From contig JAJPYN010000018.1 of assembly GCA_021204905.1 (NCBI GenBank), positions 1 to 64,000 of the forward strand: a stretch of DNA of 64,000 nt. Direction: 5' to 3'. Positions 37,173 to 46,718 of this stretch are shown one piece after another. The stretch comes from Prevotella sp. (GTDB lineage Bacteria > Bacteroidota > Bacteroidia > Bacteroidales > Bacteroidaceae). The translations under genes and the position numbers were made by a program. The notes beneath the pieces were generated by a model that saw only the letters and a list, made by a program, of their open reading frames with translations, had not been told where the DNA came from and ran no database searches. Positions within the stretch are counted from its first letter, which is position 1. Each line of letters begins with the position of its first letter.

Positions 37173-38189
37173 TTATTGCTCGTTGGCTTTTGCGTCAATC
37201 GCCTGGCATGCGGTGATTGCCACCATATAATATATATCATCTACCGAGCAGCCGCGCGACAGGTCGTTCACGGGGCGTGCTATGCCCTGCAAGACGGGAC
37301 CTATCGCCGTGGCGTTGCCGAGCCGCTCGACGAGTTTGTATGCGATGTTGCCCACCTCGAGACACGGCACCACGAGCACATTCGCCGTGCCCGCGATATG
37401 GCAGTACGGTGCTTTCTTCTTCGCCACGGAGGGCACGAGTGCCGCGTCCGCCTGCAACTCGCCGTCAATCTCCAGTGTCGGGTTCATCTCTTTCGCTATC
37501 TGCAGCGCGTCGACTATTTTGTCCACACTCTCGTGCTTCGCGCTTCCCTTTGTAGAGAAGCTGAGCATAGCGACTTTCGGATTTTCGATTCGCGCCACGC
37601 TCTTTGCCGTCTGCGCCGTGCAGATTGCGATTTGCGCCAGCTGATTTGCATCGGGCACGGGAGTAACCGCCACGTCGCCCATCACCACTACGCCGTCTTG
37701 TCCGTAGGGGGAATGAGTGAGCAGCAGCATAGCACCCGATACGCAGTTTATGCCGGGCGCACATTTGATGATCTGCAATGCGGGGCGCAGCGTGTCGCCC
37801 GTCGTGGAGAGCGCGCCGGAAATCTGACCGTCAGCCTCGCCCGCCTTGATAATCATGCATCCGAGGTAGAGCGGGTTCTTCATCAGCTCCTTTGCTTTCT
37901 CCGGTGTCATACCCTTGTTCCTGCGCAGCTCGAACAGCATATAGGCATATTCGTCCGCCTTGGGGTTGTTGTCGGGGTCGATGATTGTCGCCTTGTCGAT
38001 GGAAGTAAGGTTCCACGTGGCGGCACACGTCATTATCTCGTCGGGGTTGCCGATGAGGATGATGTCTGCCAATCCGTCTGCCAATACCCTGTCGGCGGCA
38101 CGCAGCGTACGCTCTTCCGTCGCCTCGGGTAACACGATGCGCTGCTTGTCAGCCGCAGCACGCGCACATAATTCTTTCAGTAAATCCAT
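37173..38189 (-). CDS. pta: Phosphate acetyltransferase
   Basis: Pta pattern (RIVLPEATEERTLRAADRV; SFSTKGSAKHESVDK) adjacent to ackA. Confidence 0.95.
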   Translation of the reverse strand: MDLLKELCARAAADKQRIVLPEATEERTLRAADRVLADGLADIILIGNPDEIMTCAATWNLTSIDKATIIDPDNNPKADEYAYMLFELRRNKGMTPEKAKELMKNPLYLGCMIIKAGEADGQISGALSTTGDTLRPALQIIKCAPGINCVSGAMLLLTHSPYGQDGVVVMGDVAVTPVPDANQLAQIAICTAQTAKSVARIENPKVAMLSFSTKGSAKHESVDKIVDALQIAKEMNPTLEIDGELQADAALVPSVAKKKAPYCHIAGTANVLVVPCLEVGNIAYKLVERLGNATAIGPVLQGIARPVNDLSRGCSVDDIYYMVAITACQAIDAKANEQ

Positions 38190-38274
38190 AATAGTTTTCT
38201 ATTGTTTTGTTTGTTTTAATTTTTTCGAAAAAGGTTATCCTTCGCGGTAAAGCCCGCCCTGTTTCTTCGCGGCG

Positions 38275-39039
38275 TTATATGCCCGTGAGAATGCTTTCTA
38301 ATTCCTCCGCCGAGACGCGCACCTTGAACTGCCCGTCTTTCGCCACGGTGATACGTCCCGTCTCTTCCGACACGGCGATGGCTATGGCGTCGGTCTGCTC
38401 GGAGATGCCCATTGCCGCGCGGTGCCTCAGGCCGAACTCCTTGGGGATGCGGTAGTCGTGGGACACGGGCAGTATGCAGCCCGCCGCCTTTATGCGCTTG
38501 CCGGAGATGATCATCGCGCCGTCGTGGAGCGGGGAGTTTTTGAAGAAGATGTTCTCGATGAGGCGTTGGTTGATGGCGGCGTCTATCTCGTCGCCTGTGG
38601 ACACGATGTCGTCGAGGTTGATACCGCGCTCCACCACGATGAGCGCCCCGGTCTTGCTCCGCGCCATATTGTTGCACGCCATCACGACGGGCATCATCGT
38701 CTGCAGGTCCGCGCGCCGCGTGTCGTGAACGATGCCGAAGCGTTGCAGGAACCGCCGCGTGCGCTGGTTGGCGCCGAGGTTGTAAAGGAACTTGCGGATC
38801 TCTTCGGCGAAGAGCACGATGAGGCCGATGACACCGACGTTAATCAGCTGGCTCATGATGTTGCCGAGCAACTTCATCTCGAACACTTGGCTGACGAGCA
38901 ACCACAGCAGGACGAACAGCACGATGCCGTTGAACACGTAGATGGACCGCGACTCGCGCATCAGCCGCCACGCGTAATAAAGCAACAGCGCCACAAGGAC
39001 AATGTCGACAGCGTCTTTTATGCCGAAGGAGAGGAACAT
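38275..39039 (-). CDS. cdaA: Diadenylate cyclase, CdaA type
   Basis: DisA_N motifs DGAMIISGKRIKAAGCILPVS and LRHRAAMGISEQTDAIAIAVSEETG; N-terminal TM helices. Confidence 0.94.
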   Translation of the reverse strand: MFLSFGIKDAVDIVLVALLLYYAWRLMRESRSIYVFNGIVLFVLLWLLVSQVFEMKLLGNIMSQLINVGVIGLIVLFAEEIRKFLYNLGANQRTRRFLQRFGIVHDTRRADLQTMMPVVMACNNMARSKTGALIVVERGINLDDIVSTGDEIDAAINQRLIENIFFKNSPLHDGAMIISGKRIKAAGCILPVSHDYRIPKEFGLRHRAAMGISEQTDAIAIAVSEETGRITVAKDGQFKVRVSAEELESILTGI

Positions 39040-39866
39040 GCTTCTAAAATTTTAATTGTTTCCACCGCCGCGCGAACATCGTGCACACGCAGGATCCTTG
39101 CGCCGCGCTCGAGGCAGAGGGCGTTCACCACGCTTGTGCCCATGAGCGAACTGTCGTTGCCGGGTTCGGCATCGAGCAACTGCCAGATCAGCCTTTTCCT
39201 GCTGACGCCGGCGAGGATGGGCAAACCGAATTCGAGCAACTCTTCCTGCCGGCGGAGAAGGGCGTAGTTTTGCATTAAATCCTTGCCGAAGCCGTAACCC
39301 GGGTCGAGGATGATGCTGCGGCATCCGCAATCGCGCAACTGTCTGATTTTCAATGCGAAAAGGTCGGCCGTACGCTCGATTGTCGGTTGCTGCGACATTA
39401 AGATATATGTTGCGCCGCAGCTGCCGGCCAAGCGGAACATCTCTTCGCAGCCTTCCGACACGTCGTTGATGACGGCCGCGCCGAACTCCTCGATGCACAT
39501 CTTCGCCACTGCCGGGCGGAACGTGTCTATCGAGAGCAATGCTTCGGGCTGCTCGCGGCGGATTATCCTTAGCGCAAATCTCAACCGCGCCATCTCGTCG
39601 TCCTCGCTCGCGGGCGTGCTGCCGGGGCGTGTCGAGCATGCGCCGACGTCGATTATCTCGCCGCCCTCAGCGATTATTTGTTCGGCGCGAAGGGCTATCT
39701 CGCGCTCGGTCTGCACGCGGCTGGCGGCATAAAACGAGTCGGGCGTAACGTTGAGAATGCCCATCGCTATCGGCCGCGCAAATTCCGCCGTGCGGCGGCA
39801 GAGTGCCAGTTGGTATGTCCCGGAAAGGAGCATCGTCGAGTGCTTGCTTTTTGTTCGTGCAGTCAA
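39018..39866 (-). CDS. folP: Dihydropteroate synthase
   Basis: MGILNVTPDSFYAASR; IIDVGACSTRPGS; ILDPGYGFGKD. Confidence 0.95.
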   Translation of the reverse strand: MTARTKSKHSTMLLSGTYQLALCRRTAEFARPIAMGILNVTPDSFYAASRVQTEREIALRAEQIIAEGGEIIDVGACSTRPGSTPASEDDEMARLRFALRIIRREQPEALLSIDTFRPAVAKMCIEEFGAAVINDVSEGCEEMFRLAGSCGATYILMSQQPTIERTADLFALKIRQLRDCGCRSIILDPGYGFGKDLMQNYALLRRQEELLEFGLPILAGVSRKRLIWQLLDAEPGNDSSLMGTSVVNALCLERGARILRVHDVRAAVETIKILEACSSPSA

Positions 39867-39925
39867 AATTAGGAATAATCCCGCGAATGCCGCAAGGTTT
39901 TACGTTTTTTAGCCGTTCGCGCGCC

Positions 39926-39969
39926 GTTCTAATGATTTTCTAATACCATTCTAACGAATTTCTAACAAT
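39926..39969 (+). promoter_or_regulatory. Four 11-bp direct repeats (NTTCTAAYNNN) upstream of the mgtA promoter
   Basis: GTTCTAATGAT|TTTCTAATACC|ATTCTAACGAA|TTTCTAACAAT; TTCTAA at 39927, 39938, 39949 and 39960. Confidence 0.8.
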
Positions 39970-39988
39970 GCCCTCGCCGCGCAAGACC

Positions 39989-39996
39989 TACCTTTG
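39989..39996 (+). promoter_or_regulatory. -7 element TACCTTTG for mgtA
   Basis: TAnnTTTG match about 154 nt before the ATG. Confidence 0.65.
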
Positions 39997-40149
39997 CACC
40001 CGAAAAGATTGTTCACAAGGCGTCGGATGACGTTTGTTTATTAAGGTTAAGGTTGAATATCCGCAAAGGTTTTAGTACAAGGAAACACAAAGCAGACACT
40101 AAGAGTGTAATAATAAAACCAGAGTTATTAATTTAAAATTTAAGAAACC

Positions 40150-42837
40150 ATGTTTGGAAGAAAGAAACATGACTCGCGGTTTGCGTTTGATGCCGAGAAG
40201 GTGTTCATGGCGTCGAGCCAGCCGCTGGACTCGGTCTACAACTATTTCGAGACGAACAAAGACGGTCTCGAGGCCGGGGAAGTAGAGAAGAGACATGAGC
40301 TCTACGGCAAGAACGTGGTGGTTCACGAGGCGAAGAAGAATCCCGTCGTGATGTTTGCAAAGGCGTTCATCAACCCGTTCATCGGCGTGCTGACCGCATT
40401 GCTCGTCATCTCGTTGATAACCGACGTAATCATCGCCGAGCCCGAAGACAAGGACTGGACCACCTGTATCATCATCTCCGTGATGATCGTTCTCTCGGCC
40501 GTGCTCCGTTTCACGCAGGAGTGGCGCGCCAACAAGGCGGGCGAGGCTTTGAAGAAGATGGTGACCAACACCTGTTACGTGCGCCGCAAGGGAATGCCCG
40601 ACGAAGAGATTCCGATCGAGCAGATCGTGCCCGGTGATATTGTTATGCTGTCCGCAGGCGACATGATCCCCGCCGACATGCGTATCATCGAGACCAAAGA
40701 CCTCTTCGTCAGCCAGTCCACTCTGACAGGCGAATCGGACGGCATTGAGAAAGTGCCGGAGGTGCTGGAAAAGAAGTTCCGCACGGGCAGTGTGGTCGAC
40801 TTGGACAACATCTGCTTCATGGGTTCCACCGTATTGAGCGGTTCGGCCACGGGTATCATCTTCGAGACCGGTAACGACACCTACCTCGGTACCATCGCCA
40901 AAGGTATCGCCGGCCACCGCGCCGCCACAGCCTTCGATAAAGGTATCACGAAAGTGTCCTTGCTGCTCATCCGTTACATGTTGGTAATGGTGCCCTTCGT
41001 GTTCCTCGTCAACGGTATCACGAAAGGCGACTGGTGGGAAGCATTCCTCTTCGGCGTGTCCATCGCCGTGGGCTTGACGCCTGAGATGTTGCCTATGATC
41101 GTGTCTGCCAACCTGTCGTTAGGCGCCGTGGCAATGTCGAAGAAAAAGACCATCGTCAAGGACCTTAACTCCATCCAGAACTTCGGCGCCATGAACGTGC
41201 TCTGTACCGATAAAACAGGTACGCTCACGCGCGACCATATCGTCCTGGAACGCCACATCAACGCCGACGGTTCCGCCGACCACGACAACCGCATCTTGCG
41301 GCACGCTTACTTCAACAGTTATTTCCAGACGGGCATGAAGAACCTGATGGACCGCGCCATCCTCTCGCACGTAAAGGACCTTAAACTTGAACATCTGAGC
41401 GAGGATTACAAGAAGGTTGACGAGATCCCGTTCGACTTTGTGCGCCGCCGCCTCTCCGTTGTCGTTGAGGATAACGCCGGCAAGCGCCAGATCATCACCA
41501 AGGGCGCCGTCGAGGAGATGCTCACCGTCTGCTCGCACATGGAGCTCAACGGCAAAGTGCTGCCCCTGACCGGCGCCACGAAGACGAAGGCCGAAGAGAT
41601 TGTCAACGACATGAACCATCAGGGCATGCGCGTGCTGGCATTGGCACAGAAGAGCTTCATCGAGAAAGACCACGACTTCGCCGTAGAGGACGAGAAGGAC
41701 ATGGTGCTCATCGGTTACCTCGCCTTCCTCGACCCGCCGAAGGAGTCCGCCGCACAAGCCATCAAGCAGCTTAACGAGCACGGCATCGAAGTGAAAGTGC
41801 TCTCCGGCGATAACGACGCTGTGGTGAAGACCATCTCGCGCCAAGTAGGTATCCCGACGGAGACCGCCGTATCCGGTGTCGACTTCGCCAAGATGAGCGA
41901 GGACGAGAAGCTCCGCGCCGTAACCTACGGCAATATCTTCGCCAAGCTGACGCCTATCCAGAAGGTGGAGATCGTCCACTTGCTGCAAAAGCTCGACAAC
42001 ACTGTCGGCTTCCTCGGCGACGGTATCAACGACGCCGCAGCATTGCGTGAATCCGATATAGGTATCTCGGTCGACTCCGCCGTCGACATCGCGAAGGAGT
42101 CCGCCGACATCATCCTGCTCGAGAAAGACCTTATGGTGCTCGAGAACGGTGTGCTCGAAGGACGTTCGACATTCGGTAACATCATCAAGTACGTCAAGAT
42201 GACTGCCAGCTCCAACTTCGGTAATATGTTCTCCGTCCTTGTTGCCAGCGCCTTCCTGCCGTTCCTGCCGATGATGCCTGTGCACCTCATCGTGCAAAAC
42301 CTGCTCTACGATATTTCGCAGACCACCATCCCGTTCGACCGTATGGACGCCGAATACCTGCGCAAGCCGCGTATCTGGGATGCTTCCGATATCAGCCGCT
42401 TCATGTTCTGGATCGGTCCTATCAGCTCCATCTTCGATATCACGACATACATCTTGATGTGGTTCTTCATCACTCACCTGCCCATGGGCGATTGGGCGCT
42501 CGAGCACGGCATGACCCTTGCCGACTACAGCGCATCGTTCTTCCAGTCGGGCTGGTTCATTGAAGGCCTTCTCTCGCAGACATTGATCGTCCACATGATC
42601 CGTACGCGCCGCATACCGTTCATCCAGAGTACGGCATCCCCGTCGGTTTGCATCATGACCGGCTCGATCATCATCATCGGTATGATTGTGCCGTTCACCG
42701 GCTTCGGACACTCGATAGGTATGGTCAACCTGCCTTGGTACTATTTCCCCTGGCTGTGGGCAATACTCTTGAGCTACTGCGTACTGACACAATTCCTCAA
42801 GAACTGCTACATCCGCGCATTCCGCCGCTGGTTGTAA
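40150..42837 (+). CDS. mgtA: Magnesium-translocating P-type ATPase
   Basis: 895 aa P3B-type: DKTGTLTRDHIVLERH, GDGINDAAALRESDIGISVDSAVDIAKESADIILLEKDL. Confidence 0.94.
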   Translation: MFGRKKHDSRFAFDAEKVFMASSQPLDSVYNYFETNKDGLEAGEVEKRHELYGKNVVVHEAKKNPVVMFAKAFINPFIGVLTALLVISLITDVIIAEPEDKDWTTCIIISVMIVLSAVLRFTQEWRANKAGEALKKMVTNTCYVRRKGMPDEEIPIEQIVPGDIVMLSAGDMIPADMRIIETKDLFVSQSTLTGESDGIEKVPEVLEKKFRTGSVVDLDNICFMGSTVLSGSATGIIFETGNDTYLGTIAKGIAGHRAATAFDKGITKVSLLLIRYMLVMVPFVFLVNGITKGDWWEAFLFGVSIAVGLTPEMLPMIVSANLSLGAVAMSKKKTIVKDLNSIQNFGAMNVLCTDKTGTLTRDHIVLERHINADGSADHDNRILRHAYFNSYFQTGMKNLMDRAILSHVKDLKLEHLSEDYKKVDEIPFDFVRRRLSVVVEDNAGKRQIITKGAVEEMLTVCSHMELNGKVLPLTGATKTKAEEIVNDMNHQGMRVLALAQKSFIEKDHDFAVEDEKDMVLIGYLAFLDPPKESAAQAIKQLNEHGIEVKVLSGDNDAVVKTISRQVGIPTETAVSGVDFAKMSEDEKLRAVTYGNIFAKLTPIQKVEIVHLLQKLDNTVGFLGDGINDAAALRESDIGISVDSAVDIAKESADIILLEKDLMVLENGVLEGRSTFGNIIKYVKMTASSNFGNMFSVLVASAFLPFLPMMPVHLIVQNLLYDISQTTIPFDRMDAEYLRKPRIWDASDISRFMFWIGPISSIFDITTYILMWFFITHLPMGDWALEHGMTLADYSASFFQSGWFIEGLLSQTLIVHMIRTRRIPFIQSTASPSVCIMTGSIIIIGMIVPFTGFGHSIGMVNLPWYYFPWLWAILLSYCVLTQFLKNCYIRAFRRWL

Positions 42838-42895
42838 TCAACAGAAGCGTTAATCGGGAAAAGAACCCCTATTTGGAAATTAGCTATTTTTAGGT

Positions 42896-42928
42896 ATTGC
42901 CGCGCATAAGGTCGTCTGACTACCTTTG
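42896..42928 (+). promoter_or_regulatory. Promoter with TACCTTTG -7 box upstream of the porin-like gene
   Basis: TACCTTTG at 42921-42928. Confidence 0.5.
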
Positions 42929-42966
42929 CGGGCGAGATCAAAAAACCCATCTAAAAAGAACTAATT

Positions 42967-44031
42967 ATGAAACTGAAGGCAATAATCTTAGCGGCAAGCT
43001 GTGCCGTGTCTCTCTGCTCGTCCGCACAGATCATCAGCGGCGAATACACCGGTGAGTTGGAGTGGGGAATGAACAGCAAGAACACCAATTTCGTCAACCT
43101 CCTCAGGCTTGATTTCAATTGGTCGCCTTGGAAGAACGGCACCATCGAAGCCGCCACGCTCCACATCGCCCGGACGAACGACCCGGTCATCGACGACCTG
43201 CAACTCTATTCCAGCGTCTACGAAGAGAACTGCTTCGCCGCCCTCGCCATCCTCGGATACAAGCATTCGTGGAAGAACATGAACCTGTTCGTCGGCGTGC
43301 GCAACTCCAACGAAGACTTCTTCACTTCCGACGGCACGAGCCTGTTCACCAGCGCCTCGCCCGGCATATTCCCGACGATAGGGTCTTCCTATCCCATCGC
43401 GAATTACCCCGTCAGCTCGCTTAACATCACGTTCGACATCACGTTCGGCAACTGGACCATCACCGAAGCGCTATACAACGGTGTGGGCTACAACGGCTGG
43501 AAAGGGAGCGACAACCCGTTCCTCGTACGCCCCAAGCGCGACGGCGTGTACGACGAGATACAGGCGGCTTACGAGACCGACGAGAGCTTCTATTCCGTCG
43601 GCGCGGCAATGCACTCGAAGTTCTTCACCTTCGACGAGGACGGCGACTTCACCACAGAGAACAAGTTCAACGCAGCCCTCTGGGCCTACGGCGAACAGAC
43701 GGTGTGGTCGGGCGCCGACGACCAGAGGCTCAGGCTGATGGCGCAGATCTCGGCGAACACCATGGCGAAGAGCGCGTGCTCCACCTATGCCGAACTGGGA
43801 TGCATCTACGAGTATAAACAGCACACCATCGGCCTCTCCGGACAGTACGGACGCTTCCACGAATACGACGCGGACGACGACATCTACGCCCCCACCGACG
43901 AGTATTCAGTGGAGCTCACATGGCAATATGAAATCAACGACCATATCGCCGTGCAACCCGCGCTCCACTACATCCGCACAGGCAAGGAGAACAATGCAGT
44001 GCTGCTCGGACGCTTCAGCTATTCGTTCTGA
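42967..44031 (+). CDS. Outer membrane porin-like beta-barrel protein
   Basis: Signal peptide, alternating beta pattern, terminal LLGRFSYSF. Confidence 0.65.
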   Translation: MKLKAIILAASCAVSLCSSAQIISGEYTGELEWGMNSKNTNFVNLLRLDFNWSPWKNGTIEAATLHIARTNDPVIDDLQLYSSVYEENCFAALAILGYKHSWKNMNLFVGVRNSNEDFFTSDGTSLFTSASPGIFPTIGSSYPIANYPVSSLNITFDITFGNWTITEALYNGVGYNGWKGSDNPFLVRPKRDGVYDEIQAAYETDESFYSVGAAMHSKFFTFDEDGDFTTENKFNAALWAYGEQTVWSGADDQRLRLMAQISANTMAKSACSTYAELGCIYEYKQHTIGLSGQYGRFHEYDADDDIYAPTDEYSVELTWQYEINDHIAVQPALHYIRTGKENNAVLLGRFSYSF

Positions 44032-44088
44032 AAAGGGGACTAAGGTTCTGAAATAAAATCGTTCAATCTTTAAAACAAAAAGATAATT

Positions 44089-44307
44089 ATGGCAACCAAA
44101 CATGAACTTCAACAGCGACATGCTCTGAAGAAAAACGTGCTCGACGACGTCGTCTACACCAAAGCACAAAAGGTGTGGGCATACATCGGACTGGCCATCG
44201 GCCTCTGGGGCGTGTTCTTCGGCTTCGTCTTCATCCTGTTCTTGATGACGCAGAACTTGTGGGGACCGATAGTTGAATTCACACCCCCCACAATCCTCGC
44301 AAACTAA
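44089..44307 (+). CDS. Small single-TM protein, 72 aa
   Basis: ORF after mgtA and porin; TM segment VWAYIGLAIGLWGVFFGFVFILFLM. Confidence 0.7.
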   Translation: MATKHELQQRHALKKNVLDDVVYTKAQKVWAYIGLAIGLWGVFFGFVFILFLMTQNLWGPIVEFTPPTILAN

Positions 44308-44332
44308 GGAAATAAAGTGCTGATTCGTTAAT

Positions 44333-44385
44333 CCCCCGCCGTCATGCTTGATGATAAATTGAGCGTGATGTGCGGGGGGTTTGGG
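44333..44385 (+). terminator. Long imperfect hairpin CCCCCGC...GCGGGGG followed by T-rich tract
   Basis: Inverted repeat downstream of the 72-aa ORF. Confidence 0.7.
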
Positions 44386-44424
44386 TTTGAAAAAGCCTGA
44401 ATTTCAGTTTCTTGACCCCAAACC

Positions 44425-44455
44425 TTTGGCGTTCGCACAATTTTGCATATCTTTG
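44425..44455 (+). promoter_or_regulatory. Promoter of tRNA-Ser (-33 TTTGG, -7 TATCTTTG)
   Basis: TTTG at 44425 and TATCTTTG at 44448-44455. Confidence 0.65.
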
Positions 44456-44482
44456 CAGCCGATTTCGCCGTGCGGCAAGCAA

Positions 44483-44567
44483 GGAGAGATGGCAGAGTGG
44501 TCTATTGCAGCGGTCTTGAAAACCGCCGTACTGAGAGGTACCGGGGGTTCGAATCCCTCTCTCTCCG
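44483..44567 (+). tRNA. tRNA-Ser (anticodon TGA)
   Basis: GGAGAGA/TCTCTCC acceptor, anticodon arm GCGGT-CTTGAAA-ACCGC, long variable arm, GGTTCGAATCC T-arm. Confidence 0.95.
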
Positions 44568-44662
44568 CATAAGGAAAATGGTAGCAGAAGCATCCGCTTT
44601 TGTTACTTTCTTTTTCCTTCCGCCGCAATGCATTCCTAAGAGGGCAACCCCGCAAAATATAA

Positions 44663-45940
44663 ATGAAAATACTCTTCGTTAGCACCTCCGACAACATCGG
44701 CGGAGCAGCCGTCGCCACCAACCGCCTCGTCCGCGCCGTCAACCGCCTCCCCGGCATCGAGGCCACGCTCCTCGTGCGCGACAAGACCACCTCCTGGCCC
44801 TTCGTCACGCCCCTGCCACGCAAGAAAATCGGCAAATGGATGTTCCTCGCCGAGCGCCTCCTCGCCTTCTTCCACCTGAGGATGAAAAAGAAAAACCTCT
44901 GGGACATCGATGCCGGCGAATTCGGCGAAGACATCACGAACCTGCCCGCGTTTAAAGCCGCCGACGTCATCCACCTCGAATGGATCAACCAAGGCATGCT
45001 CTCGCTCGACGGCCTGAGGAAAATCATAGCTTCCGGCAAACCCGTCGTATGGACGCTACACGACCTGTGGCCCGTCTCCGGCATCTGCCACTACACGCGC
45101 CGCTGCGACCGCTTCATCACCGGCTGCAAAGAGTGCCAGTTCCTCCCCGCGCAAATCATACACTACGACCTCGCGCGCCGCGTGTGGGAAAAGAAACGCA
45201 ACATCTACCGCGACTCCGGCATACATTTCGTCGCATGCAGCGAGTGGCTGGCCAACCTCGCGCGGATGAGCGGCCTGACAACGGGCCTGAGCATCTCCGC
45301 CATACCGAACCCCATCGACACGCGCGTCTTTCACCCTTACGACAAATGGGAAGCGCGCAAAGAGCTCGGCCTGCCGCTGGTAGGAAAAAACGTCGTCTTG
45401 TTCGTATCGCAAAAGCTGACCGATGCGCGAAAAGGCGCGTCGCTGCTCATCAAAGCCTTAGGCAAAATCCGCACCTACCATCCGCACACCGCCGCATCCA
45501 TCGTCGTGGCGCTGCTCGGCTCGCATTCCGACGAGCTCATCAGCCGCATCCATTTCCCCATCTTCGAACTGGGGTACATCACCGGCGACGAGCGCTTGGC
45601 GAAGGTGTACAGCGCCGCCGACGTGTTCGTCCTGCCCTCGACGGAAGATAACCTGCCCAACACGATCATGGAGGCGCTCGCGTGCGGCGTGCCTTGCGTG
45701 GGCTTCGATGTGGGCGGCATCCCCGAGATGATCGACCATCTCCAAAACGGGTACGTCGCTCCCGTGGGCAACACCGCCGATTTCGCCGCGGGCATACGCT
45801 GGGTGCTGAAAAACCAAGATGATGTGCCGCTGGCCGGTAACGCCGTGAAAAAGGTGCGCACGATGTATTCCGAGAAGGCCGTAACTGAAAAATACATCGA
45901 AATCTACCAAACAATGATTGCCGCGAAGAAACAATTATGA
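44663..45940 (+). CDS. Glycosyltransferase, GT4-like
   Basis: MKILFVSTSDNIGGAAVATNRL; LPSTEDNLPNTIMEALACGVPCVGFDVGGIPEMI. Confidence 0.9.
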   Translation: MKILFVSTSDNIGGAAVATNRLVRAVNRLPGIEATLLVRDKTTSWPFVTPLPRKKIGKWMFLAERLLAFFHLRMKKKNLWDIDAGEFGEDITNLPAFKAADVIHLEWINQGMLSLDGLRKIIASGKPVVWTLHDLWPVSGICHYTRRCDRFITGCKECQFLPAQIIHYDLARRVWEKKRNIYRDSGIHFVACSEWLANLARMSGLTTGLSISAIPNPIDTRVFHPYDKWEARKELGLPLVGKNVVLFVSQKLTDARKGASLLIKALGKIRTYHPHTAASIVVALLGSHSDELISRIHFPIFELGYITGDERLAKVYSAADVFVLPSTEDNLPNTIMEALACGVPCVGFDVGGIPEMIDHLQNGYVAPVGNTADFAAGIRWVLKNQDDVPLAGNAVKKVRTMYSEKAVTEKYIEIYQTMIAAKKQL

Positions 45941-46713
45941 TGCCCGAAATCACAGTTGTAACTTGCACTTTCAATGCCGCTTCGACGCTTCGCCGCACCT
46001 TGCAAAGTGTTCTGAATCAGGACCTTACATCGCTCGAGCACATCATCATCGACGGTCTGTCCGCTGACGGCACGCTCGAGATTATCAGCGGCTACGAAAA
46101 GGAGAACCTCGCGCGCGGCAAGCACAAGGTGGTGAAAAAAGTTGAGCGCGACAACGGCCTTTACGACGCGATGAACAAAGGGTTGCGTCTCGCCTCCGGC
46201 CGCTACATCGTCTTCATCAACGCCGGCGACACCTTCCCCGACAACCATACCCTGAGCCACGTCGCCGCCGCAATAAACACAGGCGAACCGCTGCCCGGCG
46301 TGCTCTTCGGCGACACCGATATTGTCGACGCTGACGGCCGTTTCGTGCGCCATCGCCGCCTGCGCGCGGGCAACAACCTCTCGTGGCGCGGGTTCCGGCA
46401 AGGCATGCTCGTGTGCCACCAAGCGTTTTACGCCCTTTCGTCGATTGCCAAAACCACCTTTTACGACACGCAGTTCCGCTATTCCGCCGATGTCGATTGG
46501 TGCATCCGCGTGATGAAACAAGCTGAAAAAGAAGGCCGGCCGATTGTGAATGTTAACCGCGTCGTGGCGAACTACCTTGCGGAAGGCATGACAACGGCGC
46601 ACCACAAGGCGTCTCTTCGCGAGCGGTTCCTTGTAATGCGCCGACATTACGGGCTGTTTGCCACTATCTTATGCCACGCGTGGTTCGCCGTCCGCGCGGT
46701 TTTCAAGCATTAA
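45937..46713 (+). CDS. Glycosyltransferase family 2
   Basis: PEITVVTCTFNAASTLRRTLQSVLNQDL...IIIDGLSADGTLEII. Confidence 0.9.
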   Translation: MMPEITVVTCTFNAASTLRRTLQSVLNQDLTSLEHIIIDGLSADGTLEIISGYEKENLARGKHKVVKKVERDNGLYDAMNKGLRLASGRYIVFINAGDTFPDNHTLSHVAAAINTGEPLPGVLFGDTDIVDADGRFVRHRRLRAGNNLSWRGFRQGMLVCHQAFYALSSIAKTTFYDTQFRYSADVDWCIRVMKQAEKEGRPIVNVNRVVANYLAEGMTTAHHKASLRERFLVMRRHYGLFATILCHAWFAVRAVFKH

Positions 46714-46718
46714 ATTTT

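Noticed and set aside
41119-42792. 557-aa ORF antisense to mgtA
   Set aside because: Antisense shadow ORF; His/Val/Asp-rich composition typical of reverse frames, and mgtA is unambiguous.
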